From Parasponia andersonii (lineage: Eukaryota; Streptophyta; Magnoliopsida; Rosales; Cannabaceae): a stretch of DNA of 64,000 bases. Location of the stretch: NCBI GenBank assembly GCA_002914805.1, contig JXTB01000026.1, positions 515,687 to 579,686 on the forward strand. Direction: 5' to 3'. The position numbers and the translations under genes are program-made. The notes beneath the pieces are model-generated. The model did no database searches. It was not told the DNA's origin and was given only the letters and a program-made list of their open reading frames with translations. Positions 1-10,088 of this stretch are shown here, piece after piece; position 1 is the first letter of the stretch; every line of letters starts with the position of its first letter.

Positions 1-79
1 GTATATAAGTAGAGAGAGAAAGGGGGACCAAGCCCGCATTGTTCTGAAACAAAAAAAAATAAATAAATACAAGTGTTTA

Positions 80-2189
80 TTATGCAGAAGTGCTCACACC
101 GCCATCCCCAGTTTTGGCAGTATCCTCCCTCCAACTCTGGACAAGCTCGACCACATCCTCGCCAAGGATAGAGAAGTCAAAGCCCGGATGCTCGCAGAAG
201 ATATTAAAAATAATGGTCGACGAGGCAATGTCACTAGCTTTATCTTCGAGCTCTTTGACTTCAGTCGCCTTGAACTCTTCGATAGCTTTGTGAACCGCCT
301 CTGTTGTCGCCTCCTTCATGCGATCTGGATGCTCGGAAATAGTTTTCTCGAGCTCTTTGACTTTCTCCTCAAGATTCTCCTTCTCAGGCTTCTCCTTGGC
401 CAAGCCATCGAGTAGCTGCTGCCTCTCCAAGTCAAAGGCTTTTTTCTCCTCCTCCCGAGTTTTCTCCGAGTTCTCGAATGCTTGGGTTATCTCTTCAACT
501 TTTTCGGTCTTTTTCAAGCATTCGAGGACCGGGTCATGCATGAGGACAGCAGCAGCTACAGTCTAAAAATATAATCATTAATACCAAGAAATAATACATT
601 TAAGGAGAGAATAAAAAGGTACTTACATTGGCTAGCATCCTCATCGCAGAACCAAAGGTGACCTTGGCAGATCGTCGCTTCATCCGCTCCCAGCCCTCCT
701 CGGAAGTGAAGCGATCAATGAAGGCTGCGCTCATACCAGCCTTCTCTGGTAATTGATTGAGGAGTGTGAAGAGCTCCTCATCCTTATCTACCAGGATCGG
801 TTTGAAGAGGTGGCAGCCTCTTTGGGTGGTTCAGAATGGCTCGTTGTCTAAGGCTATGGAGGAGGCAAGCTTGCCGGGATGTCCTCGAAGGCAACTTTTC
901 GTTTTTTGGAGTTGTCAACCTTCTCTTTCCCTTTCGATGATGGAGTGCTCTCGGGTGTCTTGGATTTTGCCATGGACATGAGAGTGGAGGGTGATGCTCG
1001 CAAGCCACTACTAATAACCATCTCTGTACAGATATGTCAGTGAGCGAGGTGATATAATACAATGATAATTAGAAAATGTATATATGATTACCTTCTTGTT
1101 GAGGAGCTAGTGGTGATGCTATTTCTAGAGAAGAAGGTTCCGAAGCTGGAGGGGTGGCTGGTGCTTTTCGTTTCCTAAGTCTGGAAGATGAGGCACTTAT
1201 ATCCGTCTGTTTCCTTGGCTTCTTTTTCTTCGAGCTTGAAGGTCTTGACGANNNNNNNNNNNNNNNNNNNNNNNNNNNNNNNNNNNNNTGGAAGTTCCAA
1301 GTACCTTCCAATCAAATTCCTTGATTGGAAGGTCCTTGATTTTGTACACCCTTGCGACCTATTCCCTGGAAAGTCCGGGCCGTTCCCTGTTGTCTGCGAT
1401 GACATGCGAGTGCGATCAAGATAAAAATAAGAAAATAAAAAAAGGTGATAAATTGGAAAACTACCTATCGGGATTTTGAAAGAAGCCGTTATCCGCATAG
1501 TCAAAGTGGAAAAATGGATTTTCCCATTTTCCTATGTTGTTGCGAACCCCGTAGATTATTTTTATTGCCTGGTTCGACCATTTGCTTGCATAAAAGAAGC
1601 CAAGATCTGACGGGTTTGATTTCACTTGGTAAAACCAAGTGAACTCTTCAGGAGAAGGGGAGTCTAAACCTAATTTGTGGTAAAGTATGTATAAACCTAC
1701 CATATATCTGTATGTATTAGGAGTCAGTTGGAAAAGGACGACCCCATAGTAGTCGATAATTGATTTAATGTTTGAATGAAGTGGGAGGTGGTCACCGCAC
1801 TTGAGAACTGCTTCAGAAAAAGAAGCGATTCCGCGTGGTGGTGTGTGTGGTCGATTGAATTCCATGGGTAAGTGAAGAGGGATGGCAATCTTATAGTTGC
1901 ACATGATTTTGCTGAGCTTGTTCGATGTGCAACTCGTCCTTATATTGGTACATGACCAATTCCCCTCTACGTATTGATAGCCTGACGCGAAGGCAGGGGC
2001 ATCCCTGATATGTCGAGGCCACTGGTCCTGAGGGAGGTCGCCTATGCGAGGACTATTTTGCCTGACCCCTGCTATCTCTACTTCGGGTTCTGGCTCAAGG
2101 TAATCTTCAAGGTTTATGGAGCTAACACTGGAGTTCTCAGATTCCTCTGAAAATGCATTCCCTTTCCTAAAATCCTCACTACTAAACAT
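80..2189 (-). pseudogene. Antisense accessory gene of the Tat element (putative gypsy-type transposon / Transposase_28-like), five exons, broken
   Basis: The gene reads leftwards from an ATG at 2189 and can be followed through four short introns with GT-AG ends: 1464-1387, one hidden near the N gap or absent there, 1091-1024 and 626-563. Exon 1 (about 240 residues) carries the block LPLHSNIKSIIDYYGV then QLTPNTYRYMVG, which matches my memory of the plant 'putative gypsy type transposon' domain (PF04195). Later exons encode a Lys/Ser-rich linker with KKKKPRKQ and a C-terminal Glu/Lys-rich coiled coil ending at the TAA at 80-82. Reading phase is kept across the introns at 1464-1387, 1091-1024 and 626-563. 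Damage: a TAG in exon 2 just before VARVYKIKDLP, a frameshift near 870 and a TGA further on in the same exon, plus the 37-N gap. The function of this family is not established. Splicing is inferred, not shown. Confidence 0.65.
1252..1288. other. Assembly gap of 37 N
   Basis: This is a run of 37 N inside the third coding segment of the antisense accessory gene. The flanks do not repeat one another, unlike those of the single-N junctions, so this is probably a genuine unsequenced gap. Confidence 0.95.
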
Positions 2190-3140
2190 CTGAAAAGAAA
2201 TACGGATGGGTTTAATTCTATACGAGCATCAAGGATCTTCACTATATGCTAGTCAATTTTGGGGGTTCACCCTAGGATTGTATTAGCAAGCAATCTCATC
2301 GAATTTTTTCTAATCGGTCTACGGATTCATAAAAATTGCTCGAGCAGTTCGACAAAAAATAAATAAATAGGGTATCAGACCCTAGAAATTCTTTCACGAG
2401 TTCGTCTTAGTCCATTATCTAGAAAAAAGAGTCTATTCTATGAACTGGTAAAGAGGATCTGAAAAATTCCCATTCTAGTTCATCCAAATATGGGATGTGT
2501 TTCAATTCCTAGAAATAAAAACTGAATTTTTTCTGAGAACAAACGAAGAATAATAGGAGAGAAAAAATGTACTATCCTTTCTTCGAAAGCAGAAGGATTG
2601 AGATATGGTCTGAACTCCGTCGGAGAAGATACTGGGATTATGGGAGCTGAAGAACGAAACGGCACTATAGGGTTTGCTTTGAAATACTTCGGGATTTTAG
2701 AAAGATGAAAAATGAGAGTTTGTAATGAAGAAGCAGAAGCGGATTGATTTCCGATATTTATTTCTCGAGCATCGCTAAATCACAGCCATAGATCAAGGTA
2801 TTTGATTTTCAGATCTAAAGGCCGAAGTTCACACGGGATTTGATTTTTTCCGAAATTAAATCAGTATCTTTCAAAATTTGAAACGATTCGGTTTAAAGAC
2901 GGTAGTTGGCATCATCGATATCCTTGAGTCTTCTCGAGTTCTGCTATTTTTCTTAGAAAAGGCGACACGTGTTTTTATCTGTTAGAAAAAGGTGCGCGTG
3001 ATCTTGAGAAAGATGAGATTTGAGATCTGGCGACTCTTCAACTCTTTAAGGATCTCAAGTCTAGGTCGTGACGTCGCATTTTTTAAGTTTTCACTCACTT
3101 ATATTAAAAGGAAGCTCCATTTTGTCCTAAAGAACTAATG
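2190..3140. other. Non-coding spacer of the Tat element
   Basis: This lies between the start of the antisense gene and the polypurine tract. No long frame is present on either strand. If the antisense gene is transcribed, its promoter should lie here, but I see no clear TATA box in the right place. Confidence 0.5.
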
Positions 3141-3155
3141 GAGCTGGGGGGCAAT
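3141..3155 (+). promoter_or_regulatory. Polypurine tract of the Tat element
   Basis: GAGCTGGGGGGCAAT sits directly before the LTR start TGTTGTGCGG. A G-rich tract in this place primes plus-strand DNA synthesis in gypsy elements. It sets the element's orientation to plus and the accessory gene's to antisense. Confidence 0.7.
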
Positions 3156-4416
3156 TGTTGTGCGGTCTAAAATCCTATGTCAGGTCGCATGAGTAAGATT
3201 AAGTGCGACCTCATCCGAAAGGGTTGCATGCGACCTCCACCGCATGAGAATAAGTGCGACCTCATCCGAAAGGGTTGCATGCGACCTCCACCGTGTAAGT
3301 TATATGCGATCTCCTCCGAATAGGTTATGTGCGATCAGAATGAAAAGGGGACTAGTCTATGCTTCGTCAAACGGGTAACCTAGAAGGAAAGGGAAACAAA
3401 AGTTTCTCTTTCAAGTTTGACCAGTTACCCAATTTAAGTGATTACCCAATTATATTGTTACTCAAATTATATTACCCAATTTTATAGTTACCCATTTTCA
3501 CAATTGGGAACATTGAGCTACCTTCATCTATATAAAGGGAGTTCAATGTTTCGGTGAGGGAAGAGAGGACTTTTTCTAATCTGGAGAGGCTGAGGAATTC
3601 TTGAGAGTGTTTTCTTCTTCTTTCTGGACAACACATTGTAATTTTGAGTTCTTGTAATTCTCCAGAAAATAGTGAAAAACAGTGGACGTAAGCTCATCTT
3701 TTTCGGGGCTGAACCACTATNATTAAAAGGAAGCTCCATTTTGTCCTGAAGAACTAATGGAGCTGGGGGGCAATTGTTGTGCGGTCTAAAATCCTATGTC
3801 AGGCCGCATGAGTAAGATTAAGTACGACCTCATCTGAAAGGGTTGCATGCGATCTCTACTGCATGAGAATAAGTGCGACCTCATCCGAAAGGGTTGCATG
3901 CGACCTCCTCCGAATAGGTTATGTGCGATCAGAATGAAAAGGGGACTAGTCTATGCTTCGTCAAACGGGTAACCTAGAAGGAAAGGGAAACAAAAGTTTC
4001 TCTTTCAAGTTCGACCAGTTACCTAATTTAAGTGATTACCCAATTATATTGTTACTCAAATTATATTACCCAATTGTATAGTTATCCATTCTCACAATTG
4101 GGAACATTGAGCTACCTTCATCTATATAAAGGGAGTTCAATGTTTCGGTGAGGGAAGAGAGGACTTTTTCTGATCTGGAGAGGCTGAGGAATTCTTGAGA
4201 GTGTTTTCTTCTTCTTTCCGAACAACACATTGTAATTTTGAGTTCTTGTAATTCTCCAGAAAATAGTGAAAAACAGTGGACGTAAGCTCATATTTTTCGG
4301 GGCTGAACCACTATAAAATCTTTGCCTCTTTATTTGCTTTGATTAATAACCCTTTTCACACAAGCCACTTCTCGTAATTTTTTCTAAATTTATTATTGAC
4401 AAAACCTCCATCAACA
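3156..4416 (+). repeat. 3' LTR of the Tat element (contains the 3721 N duplication)
   Basis: The LTR runs from TGTTGTGCGG to CATCAACA. A TATA box (TATATAAA) lies at 3529-3536 and again at 4123-4130, because the middle of the LTR is present twice around the N at 3721. If the duplication is an assembly artefact the true LTR is about 0.67 kb. The 5-bp target repeat cannot be tested because the 5' end is outside the window. Confidence 0.7.
3187..3338 (+). repeat. Tandem repeats of 51-55 bp in the Tat LTR
   Basis: Three units start at about 3187, 3242 and 3293. Each contains GTGCGACCTCATCCGAAAGG or a variant. The copy after the N (from about 3805) has fewer units, which explains its shorter length. 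The array lies upstream of the TATA box, in U3. Confidence 0.8.
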
Positions 4417-4508
4417 CTTACCATCTCACCTATCTAATGGAAGGAGAAGGATCGTTTAACTTTAAAAAATAAAAACAAATACTATTTCACGAGTACCACT
4501 CTAAAGTA
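4417..4508. other. Short spacer between the Tat LTR and Copia-1
   Basis: 92 bp with no recognisable feature. Its last five bases, AAGTA, form the probable left target repeat of Copia-1. Confidence 0.5.
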
Positions 4509-4969
4509 TGTTAGAATTTTGGCATGTTCGCTTTTGTAATTGTTTTATACTTTGTCCCACATTGCTTGTGTATGAATATTTGGGGTCTATAGTTGGTTAT
4601 AAATAAAGCCTTCTGTAATTGGTTTTTTAATAATCACAAAATTAGTTTCCCTATTGGTGAGGACCTTTATTCCTAAGAACCTCTATAGTTTTGTTTTTAC
4701 CCTTTTTCCTATTTATTTTAGGATTTTTGCATTATAGTCCAGATTTTGTATTTCCTCTTTTTGAAGTTAGTGAAGTGGTCAACAACACCCCGAGAATGTA
4801 GGTAATTTGCCAAACCTCGCTAAATTTTGTGTTCTTTATTTTTGCATTTAGTATTTTCTACGCATTTTCTGCTTTTGTTAATTTTAATAGCTAATTGGTA
4901 GTTTATATTTAATATTGTCTTAGTATTAAATATAAGCATTTGGAGTAGTTGTGCTTCCACTGCACAACA
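4509..4969 (+). repeat. 5' LTR of Copia-1
   Basis: 461 bp, TG...CA ends, TATA box (TATAAATA) at 4598-4605. It aligns with the 438-bp 3' LTR with several indels. Confidence 0.9.
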
Positions 4970-4971
4970 AG

Positions 4972-4983
4972 TGGCATCAGAGC
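4972..4983 (+). promoter_or_regulatory. Primer-binding site of Copia-1
   Basis: TGGCATCAGAGC, two bases after the LTR. It differs at one base from the TGGTATCAGAGC complement of initiator tRNA-Met that most plant Copia elements use. Confidence 0.85.
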
Positions 4984-5027
4984 AGTAGGTTCGCCCTAGG
5001 CTTTGTTTTGTAGCTATATTAGCAGAA

Positions 5028-6174
5028 ATGTCAGAATCTTCGTCAATGCCAGCAAAGACGAAAACAGTGACTAGTGCAAAAATCGATCTAGAGAAATTTG
5101 ATGGCCCAAATAACTTCGGCTCGTGGCAGTGTGAGATATTGGATGGTTTATGTCAACAAGATCAGGATATTGCTCTAGAAAGATGAAACTGGAGAAGATG
5201 GATGATAAAGAATGGGAGAGGGCCAATAGTCAAGCTTGTGGTACGATCTGCTCATATCTTTGTAGAGAACAGAAGTATCCATGCATGAGGGAGACTTCTG
5301 CAAGTAAGCTGTGGAAGGCACTCAAGAACAAATACATGAAGAAGAGCAATGAGAACCAGCTATACTTGAAGAAGAGACTTTTCTGCCTCTAATTGAAGCC
5401 TGGTATGACTATCGGTGACCACATTGATACTTTCAACCAGTTGATTGTACATTTGTTGAATTTAGATGAAACCTTCAAACATGAGGATAAAGTAATCATC
5501 AAGCTTGTGGTACGATCTGCTCATGTCTTTGTAGAGAATAGAAGTATCCATTCATGAGGGAGACTTCTGCAAGTAAGCTGTGGAAGGCGCTTGAGAACAA
5601 GTACATGAAGAAGAGCAATGAGAACCGGCTATACTTGAAGAAGAGACTTTTCTGCCTCCAGTTGAAGCCTGGTACGACTATCGGTGACCACATTGATACT
5701 TTCAACCAGTTGATTGTAGATTTGTTGAATTTAGATGAAACCTTTAAAGATGAGCATAAATCAATGTTGCTGATTGGGTCCCTTCTTGATGAGTTAGATT
5801 ATCTCTGTATTACGTTGCTTCATGAGAAGGAAAAATTGTCCTTCGATGAAGTGAGTGCTGTATTGTACAATCATGAGATTCGGAAGAAAGATCAGAAGGA
5901 GAATAGGGACATGCCAGCAGACGCGCTTACAGCTAGAGTACGTAGTCAAAGCCGTAAACATGAGAAAATGGGTAGATCTCATTCGAAGCGAAGACTTGGT
6001 AAGGATGAATATGCCTTTTGTCATGAGAAAGGGCACTGGAAGAAAGATTGTCCGAAGTTACAGAATAAAGGCAAGGGCAAAGCTACTTCTGATGCATATG
6101 TAGCTGAAGTTGAAGATGATGAGTTAGATTTTGCTCTAGTTAATCAGCCGATAATATCTCAGCATGATGAGTAG
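5028..6174 (+). pseudogene. Copia-1 gag remnant with an internal tandem duplication
   Basis: The probable start is the ATG at 5028 (MSESSSMPAKTKT), followed by a Copia gag segment with KFDGPNNFGSW. A 269-bp block is present twice (5231-5499 and 5500-5768) and breaks the frame. The longest open part is 5554-6174, ending QHDE before a TAG. The zinc knuckle near 6010-6050 reads YAFCHEKGHWKKDC: the first Cys of CX2CX4HX4C has become Tyr (TGT to TAT), so nucleic-acid binding would be impaired. The TAG at its end separates it from the protease block, which continues in the same frame. Confidence 0.85.
5231..5768 (+). repeat. 269-bp tandem duplication in Copia-1 gag
   Basis: Both copies begin CAAGCTTGTGGTACGATCTG and continue through the AACCAGTTGATTGTA stretch with scattered substitutions. 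No N lies nearby, so this appears to be a real, fairly old duplication. Confidence 0.9.
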
Positions 6175-6678
6175 ATTTTAGATTCGGGTTGCACTTACCA
6201 TATGTGTCCTTACAAGGAGTGGTTCTTCAACTTTGAAGAGCTAAATGGTGGAGTTGTTTACATGGGAAATGATTAATCATATAAAACAGCTGGGGTAGGT
6301 TCAATTCGATTGAAAAATCATGATGGATCGTCTAAAGTTCTGACAGATGTTTTGTATGTACTAAAATTGAAGAAGAATCTCATCTCTTTGGGAGCTTTAG
6401 AATCCAAAGGCTTCGCTATGACTATACGAGATGGAATTCTAAAAGTCACTTCAGGCTCTTTGGTGGTGCTGAAAGGTACAAGAAGAAATAACTTGTATTA
6501 CTACAATGGTAGTACAATTATTGGATCAGTTGCTGTGGTTTCTGAAGATGATAAAGCTTCAGAAATTACCAGTTTATGGCATATGCGTTTGGGACATGCA
6601 GGAGAAAAAACTTTCTTTAGTTTAGTGAAGCAAGGTTTACTGAAAAGGAGCGAAGTCCTGCAAGTTAGACTTTTGTAA
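6175..6678 (+). pseudogene. Copia-1 protease and GAG-pre-integrase remnant
   Basis: After the TAG the frame reads [11 protein letters not shown], the Copia aspartic-protease motif (DSG). It continues after a further stop through SLGALESKGFAM to LWHMRLGHAGEKT, the GAG-pre-integrase domain with its His residues. The frame ends in a stop at 6678. Broken, but clear by motif order. Confidence 0.85.
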
Positions 6679-6739
6679 ATACTATATTATTGGAAAATAG
6701 ATAAAAGTAAAGTTTGGTACAACAATTCACAATACTGAG

Positions 6740-7400
6740 GTTATTCTAGATTATGTTCATTCAGATGTGTGGGGACCTACCAAAATTGCTTCTTTGGGAG
6801 GTATGCACTATTTTGTTACTTTTATCGACGACCATTCCAGAAGAATTTGGATGTATGTAATGAAGAATAGGGACGATGTGCTTGAAGTTTTCCTTAAATG
6901 GAAAAAGATGATTGAGACTCAGACGGGTAGAAAGATCAAACGACTTTGATCAGACAACGGTAGAGAATATAGGAGTGATCTATTTTGAGGAGTTTGCCAG
7001 TCTGAAGGTATTATGCGTCACTTTACAATCAGAAAAACACCATAACAGATTGGGGTTGCAGAACGCATGAATCGAACTTTGCTGGAAAAGGTTCGGTGTA
7101 TGTTGTCCAATGCTAGGTTGGGCAAAGTTTTTTGGGCTGAGGCAATTAAGTATACGTGTCATCTTATTAATCGTTTACCATCGATTGCAATTGGAGGCAA
7201 AATCCCTCTTGAGGTATGGTGTGGAAATCCTGCTAGTGATTATGATTCTTTACATGTTTTTGGTTCCACTACCTATTATCATGTGAAAAAATCCAAGTTG
7301 GATCCGAGAGCTAAGAAAACATTATTTATCAGCTCAGGTGTAAAGGAATACCGACTTTGGTGTCTAAGTTCAAGGTTGCTAAAAAAGAAAATTGGGTTTA
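6740..7400 (+). pseudogene. Copia-1 integrase remnant
   Basis: HSDVWGPT supplies the first catalytic Asp, FIDDHSRRIWMY follows, and the second Asp is in SDNGREY just past a TGA stop. The Glu is in VAERMNRTLLEK (from about 7055). AEAIKYTCHLINRLPS and LHVFGSTTYYHV are typical of the integrase C-terminal part. Several stops lie between blocks. The domain ends abruptly near 7360, where sequence jumps into the middle of reverse transcriptase. Confidence 0.85.
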
Positions 7401-7945
7401 TAAACTAAAAAGATCACTTTATGAGCTGAAACAATCACCAAGGTAGTGGTACAAGCGATTTGATCAGTTTATGATGGGTCAGAAGTACACAAGAAGCGAG
7501 TTTGATAGTTGTGTATATTTTTGCAGCCTATTAGGTGGGACTTTCATTTATCTATTCTTGTATGTTGATGATATGTTGATAGCTTCGAGGAGTTAAGAAG
7601 AAATTAAGAAGTTGAAGACTTAGTTGAATCAAGAGTTTGAGATGAAGGATCTTGGTGAAGCAAAGAAGATTCTCAGTATGGAGATTAGCAGAGATAGCGG
7701 GAGAGGCAAGGGTAGTTTGACCTAGAAGCAATATCTGAAGAAAGTATTACAGTGTTTTCGTATGACTGAATAATCAAAATCTATTAGTACACTGCTTGCT
7801 CCTCATTTCAAAGTTAGTGCGTCTTTGTCCCTGAGTACAGATACAGAGCGAGAGTACATGTCACAAGTTCTGTATTCAAATACGGTTGGTAGCTTGATGT
7901 ATGCTATGGTGTGTAGAGACCCGATATTTCACATGCAGTTGGAGT
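7361..7945 (+). pseudogene. Copia-1 reverse transcriptase remnant (N-terminal half deleted)
   Basis: Translation gives NWVYKLKRSLYELKQSPR, then LYVDDMLIASR with the YVDD catalytic motif at about 7561-7572, then LNQEFEMKDLGEAKKIL. The fingers and first palm motifs normally found before KLKRSLYGLKQ are absent, so about half of RT has been lost. Several in-frame stops are present. Confidence 0.85.
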
Positions 7946-8537
7946 TGTGAGCAGGTTTATGTATGATCCAGGTAAGGATCATTGGCAAGCTGTGAAATGG
8001 ATTCTACGGTACTTATTGAAGACTATAGATGTTGGTTTGGTTTTTGAGAGGGATGATAGACTTGGTCAGTGTGCGGTTGGTTATGTTGATTCCGATTACG
8101 CTAGTGATTTAGATAAACATCGATCAACTATTGAATGTGTATTCACATTTGCAAGAGCACCAATAAGTTGGAAGTCTACTTTACAGTTTACAGTTGTTTT
8201 ATCTACTACAGAGGCATAGTACATTGCAGTTATAGAGGTTGTGAAAGAAACTATTTGGTTACAAAGATTACTGGAAAAGCTAGGAGTTTTTCAGGAGTAT
8301 GTCTGTATTTATTCTGATAGTCAGAGTGCCATTCACTTAGCGAAGAATCCAGTATACCATGTACGTACGAAGCATATTGATGTCTAACATCATTTTGTGC
8401 GAGAGATTATTGATGAAAGAAATATACTGCTTCAGAAGATTGGGACTGCTGAGAATCCTACGGATATGATGACCAAGGTGGTGACATCGATCAAGTTCAA
8501 TCATTGTTTGGACTTGATCAACATCCTGCAAGTTTGA
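7946..8537 (+). pseudogene. Copia-1 RNase H remnant
   Basis: Blocks include VSRFMYDPGKDHWQAVKW, GYVDSDYASDLDKHRST, SWKSTLQFTVVLSTTEA and YSDSQSAIHLAKNPVYH, ending LDLINILQV with a TGA at 8535-8537. Stops after STTEA and before HHFV break it. Catalytic Asp positions of the Copia RNase H are mostly recognisable. Confidence 0.85.
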
Positions 8538-8637
8538 TGGCGCCTTTCGGCGTATAAAGTGTTGTTGCTGTAATGGATAGAGGATACGTGAATTGGGGAA
8601 ATTTGGGTGGGACCTACTAAATTGCTAATGTAGAGAT

Positions 8638-9075
8638 TGTTAGAATTTTGGCTTGTTAGCTTTTATAATTGTTTTATACTTTGTCCTACATTGCTTGTAT
8701 ATGAATATTTGAGGTCTACAGTTGGCTATAAATAAAGCCTTTTATAATTAATTTTTAATAATTTCCAAATTAGTTTTCCTATTGGTGAGGACCTTTATTC
8801 CTAAGAACTTTTATAGTCTTGTTTTTACCATTTTTCTCATTTGTTTTTGGGTTTTTGCATTATAGTTCGAATTTTGTATTTCCTCTTTTTGAAGTTAGTG
8901 AAATGGTCAGCAACACCCTGAGGACGTAGATAATTTGCTGAACCTCACTAAATTTTGTGCTCTCCTTTATTTTTACATTTAGTATTTTTTGCACATTTTA
9001 GTAGTTTATATTTAATATTATCTTGATATTAAATATAAGTATTTAGAGTAGTTGTGCTTCCGCCGCTTCACAACA
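8638..9075 (+). repeat. 3' LTR of Copia-1
   Basis: 438 bp, TGTTAG...CACAACA. A purine-rich stretch at 8593-8611 (TTGGGGAAATTTGGGTGGG) is the probable polypurine tract, although about 26 bp separate it from the LTR. Confidence 0.88.
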
Positions 9076-10088
9076 AACTAATACCCCACCCCACAAAAAA
9101 GAAAAAAACCAATCTCGCGAGTTCTGCTTCCGTGCCCCTACTTCTTCCTCTGCTTCTAATTCCCCATATACGAATTCTTACATTGCATTGATGCAGGTGG
9201 TGTAAATTGAAACTGCAATTATATATGTCTAATCTAAATCACCTGTATTATATATATATATATAGGACTTCGTTGCCAATTAAAATTAGACATGCAAGAT
9301 TTTTTAGGATAAAAATTAAGAGAAAAAATATTAAATAATAAATTTTTATTTTATTATTTTTTTTCGTAATTACTTAAATTATAATGATCGTTCAATTAAT
9401 TTAACAGTTAAAAAAAATCTAAAAATAGATAAACAAAAATACCTATTCAATTGGAACGTATATGTAGAATCGCGATTATATTTTGTAAAAAAACATTGAT
9501 TGATTAGATAACCCTGTTCCAGAATCTATCAAAAACATTCAAATGAACTCTTCCTTAATTATTATTTTTTTTTATCAATCTGATTTTAGTCTAGCGCTCA
9601 TATATTTCCATCGACTTTTTCATCTCCTAAGAGAACAAAATTATTATAACTAGCTCTCTTTTATTTATTTCTTTATTTTTGAAGCTTTGATATGGGATCG
9701 AGTGAATCATGGCGTGTAAGGATTTGAATGGGGAAATAGAAGCAGAGAACGAAGAAGATAAGTATGGCTATTTTTTTTTTATTCCTTTCTTCTTTTAAGT
9801 TAAACGGTGCAACCTTCCGTTGGATAGGTGAGATAGTATGTACATGAGAGAAAAAAAATTTAATGAGGTGTCTTTTTATTTTTTGTTGGACAGAGAATTG
9901 GACAACAAATTTGGAGAGAAGATCTTGATCCATATATATAGTAAAACAGAACAATGCTGTGAGCACCAATATAAGCAATATAACCGCTATAAGGTAGTCT
10001 ATTTTAATTCATACCATAAGTACCATACTCTTATATTAATTTATACCAATTAGTCCAAGCTAATTAAACCACCTCATGCTCGAAAACC
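9076..10088. other. AT-rich upstream region of the glycosyltransferase gene
   Basis: About 1 kb without coding potential, containing AT microsatellite tracts (about 9251-9266). It should hold the promoter of the downstream gene. The best TATA-like site is CATATATATAG at 9931-9941, about 150 bp before the ATG. This site is weak in so AT-rich a region. Confidence 0.4.
9931..9941 (+). promoter_or_regulatory. Candidate TATA box of the UGT gene
   Basis: CATATATATAG about 150 bp upstream of the ATG. It is chosen by position only, and other AT-rich sites nearby could serve. Confidence 0.3.

Larger units (their letters stand above)
3103..4314 (+). repeat. Direct duplication around single N at 3721 (3103-3720 and 3722-4314)
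   Basis: The sequence before the N is repeated after it with a few substitutions and one missing tandem unit. The right copy then runs on into unique sequence. This is probably an unmerged contig overlap or a second allele rather than a real tandem duplication. Confidence 0.85.
1..4416 (+). mobile_element. 3' portion of a Tat-lineage Ty3/gypsy LTR retrotransposon
   Basis: The order seen is an accessory gene on the minus strand, a non-coding spacer, a G-rich polypurine tract, then an LTR beginning TGTTGTGCGG and ending CATCAACA. Tat-type elements (Grande and relatives) are known to carry an extra antisense gene between pol and the 3' LTR, and this layout fits. The gag-pol part and 5' LTR would lie left of the window. 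The sequence after the LTR (CTTAC) is not a primer-binding site, which agrees with a 3' LTR. The lineage call rests on layout and LTR style, because no reverse transcriptase is visible. Confidence 0.7.
4509..9075 (+). mobile_element. Copia-1: complete but degenerate Ty1/copia LTR retrotransposon
   Basis: Two LTRs (4509-4969 and 8638-9075) begin TGTTAGAATTTTGGC and end CACAACA. Between them come a primer-binding site, gag, protease, integrase, reverse transcriptase and RNase H remnants in the Copia order, all on the plus strand. The flanking 5-mers AAGTA (4504-4508) and AACTA (9076-9080) are a probable target duplication with one mismatch. Many stops and frameshifts, a gag duplication and an integrase-RT deletion show it is old and inactive. 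Confidence 0.92.
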
